Positions 41,459 to 49,096 of a stretch of 64,000 nucleotides of DNA are shown here, piece after piece; the first letter of the stretch is position 1, and the number at the start of each line of letters is the position of its first letter. The DNA is taken from positions 247,424-311,423 of the forward strand of contig NZ_DLHN01000024.1 in the NCBI RefSeq assembly GCF_002483235.1, given 5' to 3'. This DNA comes from Pedobacter glucosidilyticus. GTDB lineage: Bacteria; Bacteroidota; Bacteroidia; Sphingobacteriales; Sphingobacteriaceae. A model generated the notes under the pieces. It searched no databases and had not been told where the DNA came from. It saw only the letters and a program-made list of their open reading frames with translations. A program made the translations under genes and the position numbers.

Positions 41459-42157
41459 TTCTAAATCATGTAAACCGCATTCTTTTTTACTTTGGTCTTC
41501 CCACCACCATCTACCAGCTCTAAAATCTTCTCCCTCTCTTACCGCTCTGGTGCATGGGGCACAACCTATACTAGGGAAACCTTTATCATGCAGCGGGTTA
41601 TATGGGATGTTATTTACTGCAACGTATTTTTTAACGTCTTCTAAAGTCCAATGAAAAATTGGATGCACTTTTACCAATTGATGTGCCTCATCCCACTCTA
41701 CCCAATCCATATCTTCACGGTTAGCAGACTGGTCTGCTCTGATACCTGTAATCCAAATTTTCTGACCTTTTAAAGCTCTATTTAAAGGTTCAACTTTTCT
41801 TATGCCGCAGCAGCTTTTTCTATTCTCTACCGATTCGTAAAAGCTATTTGGCCCTTTGGCCGATACAAACTCTTGTAACAAAGCAGCATCAGGAAAATAG
41901 GTATGGATAGGCTTCTGATAGGTCTCTAATGTCCTATTCCATACATAATAAGTTTCCGGAAACAATCTGCCTGTTTCTAAAGTAAATACCTTTACGGGTA
42001 GGTTTTTAGTAAAAATCATGTGCGAAATTACTTGATCTTCCCAACCAAAACTGGTCGAAAAAACAATCTCACCCTCGTAGCTTTTAGCTAAAACTGCTAA
42101 AACCTCTTCTGGAGTAAGTCCTTTTATAATTTCTTTTATTTCTTCTGCTTTATTCAT
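41447..42157 (-). CDS. cysH: Phosphoadenylyl/adenylyl-sulfate reductase, APS-reductase type
   Basis: About 236 residues. PP-loop-like core with IVFSTSFGWEDQV and ETGRLFPETY. The cysteine pairs KSCCGIRKVEPL and GCAPCTRAVREGEDFRAGRW are the CC...CxxC set that holds a [4Fe-4S] cluster in APS reductases; true PAPS reductases lack it. It therefore most likely reduces APS directly to sulfite with thioredoxin. Start: the frame opens at TTG 42181, but ATG 42157 (MNKAEEIKEI) follows a TATTTTTG box by 13 nt and fits better. Confidence 0.92.
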   Translation of the reverse strand: MNKAEEIKEIIKGLTPEEVLAVLAKSYEGEIVFSTSFGWEDQVISHMIFTKNLPVKVFTLETGRLFPETYYVWNRTLETYQKPIHTYFPDAALLQEFVSAKGPNSFYESVENRKSCCGIRKVEPLNRALKGQKIWITGIRADQSANREDMDWVEWDEAHQLVKVHPIFHWTLEDVKKYVAVNNIPYNPLHDKGFPSIGCAPCTRAVREGEDFRAGRWWWEDQSKKECGLHDLEAKS

Positions 42158-42170
42158 GTTAAAATTTCGG

Positions 42171-42178
42171 CAAAAATA
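42171..42178 (-). promoter_or_regulatory. -7 box of the cysH-cysD-cysN operon
   Basis: The minus strand reads TATTTTTG (TAnnTTTG), 13 nt before the chosen ATG of cysH. It overlaps the alternative TTG start, which argues against that start. Confidence 0.5.
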
Positions 42179-42201
42179 CAATTCTTAAACTTTATTAAAC
42201 C

Positions 42202-43716
42202 CTATGCTAAAAATTTCATGATAAACCCTATGATATTTTTACTACTCGCTAAAATCACGATAATACCTACTGCAAACATGATGGTTTTAGCTGATATTTT
42301 ATTTGATACTTTAGCCGCTATGGGCGATGCTATGGCGCTTCCTAAAACCAAACCACTTACAGCGTACCAATGTAAATCATTCAGCATGGTAATAAAGGTT
42401 AAGGAACTCATAAGTGCTACAAAAAACCGACTCAGTTTTACAGAGCCCAAAGAGTAACGGGCATGTCGGCCGCCAGCAATAAGAGTTGATAAAACAATAG
42501 TACCCCAACCACCTCCACCAACAGCATCCACAAAACCACCTGTAAAACCTAGAGGAGCTACTTTTGTGATTTTCTTCTTTGCCGGCTCGTTTTTTCTTCT
42601 GTTAGCTATAATCGCTTTTCTGATGATGATAACTCCTAAAACAAAAGTATAAACAGAAATAAGAGGCTTGGTATAATGACTATAATGTTCTAATGATGAT
42701 AATAAAAATGCACCTATAACAGCACCTATAATCCCTGGAATAACCAACATTTTAAAAAGCTTTTTATTTACGTTGCCCATTTTAAAATGCATCCAACCTG
42801 CTATACCATTACTTAATATTTCTGATATATGTACCGCCGTACTAGCTGATGCTGGGGGTATGCCCATAGACAAAGAAAAAGTTGTAGATGTTACGCCATA
42901 AGACATCCCAATAGCGCCATCTATCATCGCAAAGATGAACCCTGCTATTAAAAAATAATAGAAATAAGGGTTAACCGTAAGCAAATAGTTTTTAAAAGCC
43001 GGATCTTGATTCCAAAGTGCAAAAAATGTTATTCCAACAAAAAAAAGAACGGTTATCCAAATTATCCAGCCTAAAGCTTTAGGCGAAATTTTTTGTTTAG
43101 GTTGTTCATCAACCAAACTAGCCGTAACTTCATTAAGCTTTTTAACTTTATAAGCAAAATCTCCTGTTAAGGTATTTCTTATTTTATTGATGTTATCTAA
43201 AGTTTGGTCTAACTCATCAGGTAAACTTTCGTTTAAAACCTGCTTTAGCCTTTTAGCTACCGTTGGCGATTTACCGTTAGTAGAAATAGCAATCTTAAGA
43301 TTTCCTTTCTTAACGATAGAACCCAAATAAAAATCGCATAAATGAGGCGTATCGGCAACATTAACCAATATGCCTTTTTCTTTACACAATTGCTGTATTT
43401 GCTGATGAAGTTGGTAATTGTCAGTGGCTAATATCACCAACTCCTTACCTTCTAAATCTGATACCTCAAATGGGCGAAGAATAGTTTTTACTTGCGGATG
43501 TTTCTCTAACAAGGTAAAAACTTCGTCTAAATACCTATCTGCAACTACGGTAATATTTGCATCAGGACTATTATTTAACATAGCTTCAAGCTTTTCTAAA
43601 CCTACATTACCACCACCTACCAATAAGGTATTGAAGTTTTGTAGCTTTAAGAAAATAGGAAAAAGCTGATTTCCAGCTTTTTCCTTTTCGCTATCTTGAG
43701 CTAATGTTTGATTCAT
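42202..43716 (-). CDS. Fusion of precorrin-2 dehydrogenase (CysG N-terminal) and TSUP/TauE-SafE permease
   Basis: 504 residues. Residues ~18-200 are the siroheme-synthase N-terminal domain: KLQNFNTLLVGGGNVGLEKLEAM (in part), ATDNYQLHQQI, VNVADTPHLCDFYLGS and STNGKSPTVAKRLK. It would use NAD+ to oxidise precorrin-2 to sirohydrochlorin and possibly insert iron. From ~220 on there are about eight membrane helices of the TSUP (TauE/SafE) type, with GAIGMSYGVTSTTFSLSMG and GGFVDAVGGGGWG. Such permeases carry sulfite, sulfonates or related anions. The gene follows the sulfite reductase by 15 bp, so siroheme supply, anion movement and sulfite reduction are co-expressed. Confidence 0.9.
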   Translation of the reverse strand: MNQTLAQDSEKEKAGNQLFPIFLKLQNFNTLLVGGGNVGLEKLEAMLNNSPDANITVVADRYLDEVFTLLEKHPQVKTILRPFEVSDLEGKELVILATDNYQLHQQIQQLCKEKGILVNVADTPHLCDFYLGSIVKKGNLKIAISTNGKSPTVAKRLKQVLNESLPDELDQTLDNINKIRNTLTGDFAYKVKKLNEVTASLVDEQPKQKISPKALGWIIWITVLFFVGITFFALWNQDPAFKNYLLTVNPYFYYFLIAGFIFAMIDGAIGMSYGVTSTTFSLSMGIPPASASTAVHISEILSNGIAGWMHFKMGNVNKKLFKMLVIPGIIGAVIGAFLLSSLEHYSHYTKPLISVYTFVLGVIIIRKAIIANRRKNEPAKKKITKVAPLGFTGGFVDAVGGGGWGTIVLSTLIAGGRHARYSLGSVKLSRFFVALMSSLTFITMLNDLHWYAVSGLVLGSAIASPIAAKVSNKISAKTIMFAVGIIVILASSKNIIGFIMKFLA

Positions 43717-43731
43717 TCTTTTTAAAAGCTA

Positions 43732-45837
43732 TTAAGCGTTTGCAGATTTCTCTAACTCTGGTTGATTTCTATGATTTTTAACTTTCTCAAGAAAATCATT
43801 TGCTTGTGCTAAATAAGCCTCTGCAAAAGCAGCTGAAGGCTCGTTTTTATTGATTTGTAATACTAAATCGCTAAAAGAACCATCTACAAACTGACCTTCA
43901 AAACGCTCTGTAAATTCTTTAATGATACCAGATTGTGTGCTGCTATTAACACCTAAATCTAACAATAATGCTTTAGCACCGCTAACAAATACGCTATAAG
44001 AATAGTAAATAGCATCGGCCCAAGCTTGCTTTTCATAAGCTTCTACTGCCCAGCTAAATTTCTCCTCTGCTTCAAATATTAAAGTAGCTACTAAGTCAAT
44101 TACAACACCAGCACACTCGCCCACGCCAATAGCTGTTTGGAAAGTTTCTTCATGACCCCAATCCACAAAATCACTATCGGTAAATAAAGTACTATCTGCC
44201 AATGGTTTTAATAATTGATAGAAGTAATCTTTTCCTTTTTCATCGTAATAAGCATGAAATGTTTGATTTTCTGCGGCATTTGTATGAAAATCATCCAAAA
44301 CGTTTCTTAAAACTTGTGGAGCTCTTTTAGAAGGAACTTTTAAAACTTTATCTGCTGCTCGGCCTAAACCATCACCCACAATACCGCCACCTAAAAGTAC
44401 TTGTACAGCAGGTAAAACTTTACCATTGGCTTTTAAAGAACTTCCGTGGAACCCGATATGTGCTAAACCATGCTGACCGCAGCTATTCATACATCCACTA
44501 ATTTTAATTTTGATATCTCTATCATAAATTAAGTCTGGATATTCCTCATAAATTACAGATTCTAAAATACGGCTTAACTCTGTACTGTTAGAGATACCCA
44601 AATTACAAGTATCTGTACCAGGGCAAGTAGTTACATCGGCAACGCTATCGAAACCCAAAGCAACCAGATTTAATGATTTTAAGACATTATACAAAGCAGG
44701 TAAATTTTCCGCTGGCACATATTTTAAAAGTAAACCTTGGTTAATGGTAATTCTTATCTCATCAGCAACTAAATTCTTAATACCATCAATTAGCAATCTT
44801 GCTTGTTTGGTAGGCATATCGCCAGTGCTTACTTTAATATAAGCACCAAAAAAGCCTTTTTGCTTTTGCTCAAAAGTGTTAGTAGCTACCCATTTTTGAT
44901 ATTCTACCTCATCTATAACCGTTACTTGCTGGGTAACTTTTGCTGGTAAAACCGGAGTTTTAACGGTATCTCTGTTAATTTTAAAAGTTTTAACTTTTAT
45001 AGCGGTTTTTTCTTCTTCAACCAATCTTAAAACTTCATCAATCCCAATTTTATTAACCAAGAATTTCATACGAGCTTTATTTCTGTTATTTCGCTCGCCA
45101 TGTCTATCAAAAACACGAAGTACGGCTTCTCCAAAAGGAACAATATCGTCTTCATGCATAAACTCGCTCACTACATGTGCTAAAGAAGGTTGTGCACCTA
45201 AACCACCGCCTAGTAAAACTTTAAAACCTCTTATTTCTTGGTTGTTTTCTATTTTCACTTTAGGGATAAAACCTAAATCATGGATGAAAGAAAAAGCAGT
45301 ATCATCATCACTTGAAGAAAAAGAAATCTTGATTTTTCTTCCCATTTCTTGGCAGATAGGATTTCTTAAAAAATACTCGAAGTATGCCTGCGCATAAGGA
45401 GAAACATCAAATGGTTCTTTAGGATCTATTCCTGATGTTGGAGAAGCGGTTACATTTCTTACAGTATTACCACAAGCCTCCCTCAAAGTAATATCATCTT
45501 CTGCAAGTTTAGCCCACAATTCTGGTGTTCTATCTAAACTTACATAATGAATTTGAATATCCTGACGGGTGGTAAAATGCAGGTTTTTTGATGCGTATTC
45601 ATCAGAAATATCTGCAATTTTTAAAATTTGCTTAAAAGTGACTTTACCAAAAGGTAATTTAATACGAACCATTTGAACACCAGGTTGTCTTTGACCATAA
45701 ACGCCTCTGGCCAACCTTAAACTTCTAAATTTTTCGTCATGAATTTTTCCTTCACGAAAAGCTCTAATCTTTTGTTCAAGATCTATAATTTCTTTTTCTA
45801 CTAAAGGATTTTCAAGTTCTGTTCTAAAGCTTTGCAT
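43732..45837 (-). CDS. Sulfite (nitrite/sulfite) reductase with HEPN-like C-terminal extension
   Basis: 701 residues. Residues 1 to ~540 form a two-repeat siroheme reductase: NLHFTTRQDIQIHYV, GNTVRNVTASPTSG, and the siroheme/[4Fe-4S] ligands TTCPGTDTCNLG and ISGCMNSCGQHGLAHIG. The C-terminal ~150 residues are helical and resemble a HEPN domain (GHEETFQTAIGVGECAG, WADAIYYSYSVFVSGAKALL). It reduces sulfite to sulfide by six electrons; sulfur context excludes a mainly nitrite role. Electron donor unknown (no flavoprotein subunit nearby). A structured leader with terminator precedes it. Confidence 0.9.
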   Translation of the reverse strand: MQSFRTELENPLVEKEIIDLEQKIRAFREGKIHDEKFRSLRLARGVYGQRQPGVQMVRIKLPFGKVTFKQILKIADISDEYASKNLHFTTRQDIQIHYVSLDRTPELWAKLAEDDITLREACGNTVRNVTASPTSGIDPKEPFDVSPYAQAYFEYFLRNPICQEMGRKIKISFSSSDDDTAFSFIHDLGFIPKVKIENNQEIRGFKVLLGGGLGAQPSLAHVVSEFMHEDDIVPFGEAVLRVFDRHGERNNRNKARMKFLVNKIGIDEVLRLVEEEKTAIKVKTFKINRDTVKTPVLPAKVTQQVTVIDEVEYQKWVATNTFEQKQKGFFGAYIKVSTGDMPTKQARLLIDGIKNLVADEIRITINQGLLLKYVPAENLPALYNVLKSLNLVALGFDSVADVTTCPGTDTCNLGISNSTELSRILESVIYEEYPDLIYDRDIKIKISGCMNSCGQHGLAHIGFHGSSLKANGKVLPAVQVLLGGGIVGDGLGRAADKVLKVPSKRAPQVLRNVLDDFHTNAAENQTFHAYYDEKGKDYFYQLLKPLADSTLFTDSDFVDWGHEETFQTAIGVGECAGVVIDLVATLIFEAEEKFSWAVEAYEKQAWADAIYYSYSVFVSGAKALLLDLGVNSSTQSGIIKEFTERFEGQFVDGSFSDLVLQINKNEPSAAFAEAYLAQANDFLEKVKNHRNQPELEKSANA

Positions 45838-46001
45838 AATATTTTTATATAAAAAAACCTCCCTGAAACAATTCAGAAGAGGTTTTCAATTAACACACTA
45901 GAAATTATATTTTGATGTGCTTGCTCTCCTGTACCCACCTCAACTATTTATTTTTGCAGGCAAAATTCAACTGTAAACCATCAAACTAATTTTGACTGTT
46001 G
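45838..46001 (-). promoter_or_regulatory. structured 5' leader of the sulfite reductase operon (candidate riboswitch/attenuator)
   Basis: About 160 nt between the -7 box at 46002-46009 and the ATG. A 7-bp closing stem TTTGATG/CATCAAA (45979-45985 with 45911-45917) encloses a small hairpin TTTTGCCTGCAAAA and a purine-rich stretch GAGGTGGGTACAGGAGAGC. It is followed by an intrinsic terminator right before the gene. I do not recognise a known aptamer (not SAM-I, SAM-II, TPP, FMN or cobalamin by eye). No cysteine- or methionine-rich leader peptide is seen. Control by premature termination is likely; ligand unknown. Confidence 0.5.
45850..45886 (-). terminator. intrinsic terminator inside the sulfite reductase leader
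   Basis: On the minus strand AAAACCTC...GAGGTTTT with an inner CTGAA/TTCAG stem, then a T7 run, only 13 nt before the ATG. A terminator in this place implies regulated read-through. Confidence 0.75.
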
Positions 46002-46009
46002 CAAATATA
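46002..46009 (-). promoter_or_regulatory. -7 box of the sulfite reductase operon
   Basis: The minus strand reads TATATTTG, a full match, about 165 nt upstream of the ATG, leaving room for the structured leader. Confidence 0.5.
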
Positions 46010-46048
46010 TATAAAGTATACGGAATTAGTAGACATTTTAAAAAAAAA

Positions 46049-46396
46049 TTATGCTCCAGATTCTGATTCTAATATGATAGTAATCCATTCTTTTAATTCT
46101 AGAATATCCATTGATAAAATATTCCATACAATCTCATAATCAACACCAAAGTAATGGTGAATGATTCTATTTCTTAAATCACTCATCTCTCTCCATGGAA
46201 CCAAATGGTATTTAATTTTTATATCTGGATGTAATTTACTACTTGCTTCTCCTATGATTTCTAAACTCCTACAAATTGCTCTACTTAATCGTGGATTCTC
46301 TAATAAATCTTCGTAAGTAGATTGTTCAGATTCTGAAATGAGATAGTGACATTCGTCTAAAATATGTGATAAGAACTCAATTTGTGAGGGGTACAT
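46049..46396 (-). CDS. HepT-like ribonuclease toxin (HEPN, DUF86)
   Basis: 115 residues, all-helical. It has the HEPN toxin motif RX4HXY exactly (RNRIIHHY, near residue 73), with the typical context WREMSDLRNRIIHHYFGVDYEIVW. It acts as an RNase in HepT/MntA toxin-antitoxin pairs. Its start overlaps the end of the MntA-like gene by 20 bp. It is not related by position to the HEPN-like tail of the neighbouring sulfite reductase, although both belong to the broad HEPN group. Confidence 0.88.
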   Translation of the reverse strand: MYPSQIEFLSHILDECHYLISESEQSTYEDLLENPRLSRAICRSLEIIGEASSKLHPDIKIKYHLVPWREMSDLRNRIIHHYFGVDYEIVWNILSMDILELKEWITIILESESGA

Positions 46397-46691
46397 ATAA
46401 AACGGTATCTAAAATATTGTTTTTAACATATTTACTGAGAGATTCCTTTGTAACTAAATCTACTTTATTTTGAAGTAAGTCTTCTAAATAATAAGCTAAA
46501 GAAAGAAAATTGCGAAGTGTTTTACTTTCTTTATCAAGAGAAACTAATATATCAATATCGCTATTTGGATGTTGTTCATTCTTGGCAACAGAACCAAATA
46601 CACCTATCTGCTTAACGCCAAACGACTTAAGTTTAGAGGAATTAGCCGCTAAAATATGTCGAATATATTCTGCTGATTTTTGCTTTACCAT
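46377..46691 (-). CDS. MntA-like nucleotidyltransferase antitoxin
   Basis: 104 residues. It has the minimal nucleotidyltransferase motif GSX10DXD (GSVAKNEQHPNSDID), with a downstream acidic residue in DLVTKES. In the characterised Shewanella pair, MntA adds AMP units to a tyrosine of HepT and so disarms it. The first gene of the pair, with its own TATATTTG promoter box about 50 nt upstream. Confidence 0.88.
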   Translation of the reverse strand: MVKQKSAEYIRHILAANSSKLKSFGVKQIGVFGSVAKNEQHPNSDIDILVSLDKESKTLRNFLSLAYYLEDLLQNKVDLVTKESLSKYVKNNILDTVLYVPLTN

Positions 46692-46738
46692 AGCTAGAAA
46701 AATTAAATCACAAAGCTCATTAAATCAGTTACTTATTA

Positions 46739-46746
46739 CAAATATA
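46739..46746 (-). promoter_or_regulatory. -7 box of the MntA/HepT pair
   Basis: The minus strand reads TATATTTG, a full consensus match, 47 nt before the MntA-like ATG. Confidence 0.5.
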
Positions 46747-46793
46747 AGTGTTTTAAGTTCATAAAGGTTTAATGGCTTTAAATTCTTAATCAA

Positions 46794-47228
46794 TTAAGGA
46801 AGTGCTAATCTTTTCTCTTTAGCAATTAAATCTGCAATGGTAGTCTCTGATAAAATTTTCAAAGTTGCATCTCGCACATCTTTAAAAGTATCTCTGATAC
46901 CACAAGTGCTTTCTTCTTTACACTCATCGCAACGTTGATAAAAATTCAGACTTACGCAGGGTAATTGAGCTATAGGCCCACCTGTTAAACGCATCACTTG
47001 AACCAAATTTATCTCTTGAGGATCTTTTAATAAAGAATAACCGCCACCAGCACCTTTTTTACTGTATAAAAAACCAGCATTGCGCAACTCGAGCAAAATT
47101 TGTTCGAGAAATTTCTTAGGAATTTTCTCTGTTTCTGCAATAAAAGAAATATTAACAGATTCTTTCTGGTAGCGTTCTCCTAAAGCAATAAGTGCTCTGA
47201 TAGCGTATTTGGTTTTTTTGGATAACAT
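46794..47228 (-). CDS. Rrf2 family transcriptional regulator
   Basis: 144 residues: N-terminal winged helix (MLSKKTKYAIRALIALGERY, EKIPKKFLEQILLELRNAG, KKGAGGGYSL) and a C-terminal part with four cysteines (LPCVSLNFYQRCDECKEESTCG) able to bind an iron-sulfur cluster as in IscR. Rrf2 regulators include CymR (cysteine), IscR and NsrR. The location between sulfur assimilation and MetZ-like genes suggests control of sulfur or cysteine metabolism (inference). Starts 1 bp after the OsmC-type gene. Confidence 0.88.
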   Translation of the reverse strand: MLSKKTKYAIRALIALGERYQKESVNISFIAETEKIPKKFLEQILLELRNAGFLYSKKGAGGGYSLLKDPQEINLVQVMRLTGGPIAQLPCVSLNFYQRCDECKEESTCGIRDTFKDVRDATLKILSETTIADLIAKEKRLALP

Positions 47229-47229
47229 C

Positions 47230-47646
47230 TTAATTTATTTCAATTGCATAGGTAATATCAACACCACCTGCTGCAAGCATATCATGTACAGAGCAGTATT
47301 TTTTCACAGCCAATTCTGCTGCCTTTTCTACCTTTGGCAAATCTAAGTTACCTTTAAATTTAAAAATCATGTGTATAGAAGTAAAAACTGCCGGAATAGC
47401 ATCTTTTCTTTGTGCTTCTACTACAACTTTTAAGTCTTCTATAACCTGTCTTTGTTTTTTTAATATGGATATTAAGTCTAGAGAACTGCAAGATGCTAAG
47501 GCCATTAAAACTAATTCCATGGGTCTAGCACCCAAACCTTCGCCTCCAATTTCTGGCGAGCCATCTATATGTACTTTAATATCACTAAAACTACTGGCAG
47601 CTTCAAAATGTACTGCATCGCTAACTCTATTTAATTCTATTTTCAT
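47230..47646 (-). CDS. OsmC family protein
   Basis: 138 residues with the OsmC/Ohr fold: PEIGGEGLGARPMELVLMAL, ALASCSSLDLISIL (first Cys) and VKKYCSVHDMLAAG (second Cys). The two cysteines are those that reduce organic hydroperoxides in OsmC/Ohr, but this subgroup (YhfA-like) has no clear function. It is co-transcribed with the Rrf2 regulator (1 bp gap). A redox or thiol role would suit the sulfur context. Confidence 0.85.
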   Translation of the reverse strand: MKIELNRVSDAVHFEAASSFSDIKVHIDGSPEIGGEGLGARPMELVLMALASCSSLDLISILKKQRQVIEDLKVVVEAQRKDAIPAVFTSIHMIFKFKGNLDLPKVEKAAELAVKKYCSVHDMLAAGGVDITYAIEIN

Positions 47647-47649
47647 TTT

Positions 47650-47815
47650 TTTTGATATGAGTATTGGTTTTAGATTTGAGTATTGAGATATGGGTATTGA
47701 GACTTACTTATCTTGAGATAAATTAACATATCATATTACTCAAATGAACTTAATTCCAACTAATGAACTATATACTATTGAACTAATGAACTATCTACTA
47801 ATGAACCAATGAACT
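47650..47815. repeat. degenerate short tandem repeats between the MetZ-like and OsmC genes
   Basis: Copies of GAGTATTG(A/G) (about 47657-47702) followed by five copies of the AATGAACY(A/T) unit (about 47741-47815). No ORF or promoter is clear. The repeats abut the stop codon of the MetZ-like gene. Confidence 0.5.
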
Positions 47816-48984
47816 TACTTACTAACCTCTAAAGCTCTAGAAATATCCTCCACAATATCATCAATATTTTCTAAACCTACAGAAATCCTAATACTACCAG
47901 GGAAAATACCAATTTGCTGACGCTCTTCTTCTGATAATTTAGAATGTGTGGTTGATGCTGGATGTGTAGCAATTGTTCTAGAATCGCCAAGATTTGATGA
48001 TATTAAAACCATTTCTAGAGCATCTAAGAAACGTTTAGCCCTCTCAAAACCACCTTTTATAACGAAAGTTACAATACCGCCACCCTGTTTCATTTGTCTT
48101 TTGGCTAAATCATATTGCGGATGGGATGGTAAATGCGGATACCTCACTACTTCAACCTCTGAGCTTGCTTCTAAAGCCTCTGCAACTTTTAAAGCATTGC
48201 TGCAATGCCTATCCATCCTTACAGGTAAAGTTTCTAAGCTTTTGGATAATAACCAAGCGTTAAAAGCAGACATTGCTGGGCCGGTATGCCTAATAAAGAA
48301 CATCATTTCTTTAATTAAACCTACTCTTCCGGCAACAACTCCTCCTAAAACACGACCTTGTCCGTCCATATATTTGGTAGCCGAGTGACTCACAATATCA
48401 ACCCCATAAGCAATAGGCTTTTGCAAATATGGTGTCGCAAAGCAATTATCTACATTAATAATAATGTTTGGATACTTTTCTTTGATCTTACAAAGCCATT
48501 CTAAATCAACCAGTTCTAAACCTGGGTTTGATGGGGTTTCTAAGAAAATCATTTTGGTATTTTCTTGTATAGCAGCTTCTAGTCCTTCTGGATTTGCAGC
48601 ATCAACATAAGTTGAGGTAATGCCCCATCTAGGAAATAAAGTTGTTAAAAGCTGATGAGTAGAGCCAAAAATAGAACGAAAAGCCACCACATGATCTCCA
48701 CTTTTTAGTAAACCAGCAAAAGACGCAAATACAGCCGCCATACCAGAAGAAAAAGCTAAACCCGCCTCTGCACCTTCTAAAGCGCAAACCTTTTCAATAA
48801 ACTCGGTTGTGTTGGGGTTTGAGTATCTTGAATAAATATTTCCTTGTATTTCATCAGCAAAAATAGCCCTGCCTTGCTCTGCATCATCAAATATAAAACT
48901 TGATGTTAGGTATAAAGGCACAGAGTGTTCTCTGTTTTGTGATCTTGTTGCTTGTGTTCTTATTAATTTTGATTCTTCTTTCAT
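47815..48984 (-). CDS. metZ: O-succinylhomoserine sulfhydrylase / trans-sulfuration PLP enzyme (MetZ-like)
   Basis: 389 residues. Cys/Met-metabolism PLP family: YSRYSNPNTTEF, FSSGMAAVFA, VDNCFATPYLQKP and the PLP lysine in SHSATKYMDGQGRVLGG. The MDGQGR version after the lysine is typical of O-succinylhomoserine sulfhydrylase, which makes homocysteine from sulfide. Cystathionine gamma-synthase or O-acetylhomoserine sulfhydrylase remain possible. It fits as the sulfide-fixing step of the neighbouring assimilation genes. Confidence 0.8.
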   Translation of the reverse strand: MKEESKLIRTQATRSQNREHSVPLYLTSSFIFDDAEQGRAIFADEIQGNIYSRYSNPNTTEFIEKVCALEGAEAGLAFSSGMAAVFASFAGLLKSGDHVVAFRSIFGSTHQLLTTLFPRWGITSTYVDAANPEGLEAAIQENTKMIFLETPSNPGLELVDLEWLCKIKEKYPNIIINVDNCFATPYLQKPIAYGVDIVSHSATKYMDGQGRVLGGVVAGRVGLIKEMMFFIRHTGPAMSAFNAWLLSKSLETLPVRMDRHCSNALKVAEALEASSEVEVVRYPHLPSHPQYDLAKRQMKQGGGIVTFVIKGGFERAKRFLDALEMVLISSNLGDSRTIATHPASTTHSKLSEEERQQIGIFPGSIRISVGLENIDDIVEDISRALEVSK

Positions 48985-48991
48985 CTTTATT

Positions 48992-49053
48992 CGGTTGTCA
49001 GTTTTTAGTTGACAGTTATCAGTTGCTCGTTTTAAGTTGTCAGTTTTTAGTTA
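48992..49053. repeat. direct repeats GTTGTCAGTTTTTAGTT upstream of the MetZ-like gene
   Basis: GTTGTCAGTTTTTAGTT occurs twice (about 48992 and 49036) with a related copy GTTGACAGTTATCAGTTG between. This is a short intergenic repeat cluster in the 112-bp gap between uvrA and the MetZ-like gene. Confidence 0.55.
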
Positions 49054-49096
49054 GCCTTGCAAACTTCGGACTTCGGTCATCAAACCTCAGTCTTCA

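Noticed and set aside
46049..46691. Idea that HepT and the HEPN-like tail of the sulfite reductase form one system
   Set aside because: Separate promoters, and the reductase tail lacks an obvious RX4HXY motif; only proximity links them.
47650..49053. CRISPR-like array in the repeat clusters
   Set aside because: Units are short, degenerate and without regular spacers; no cas genes are in the window.
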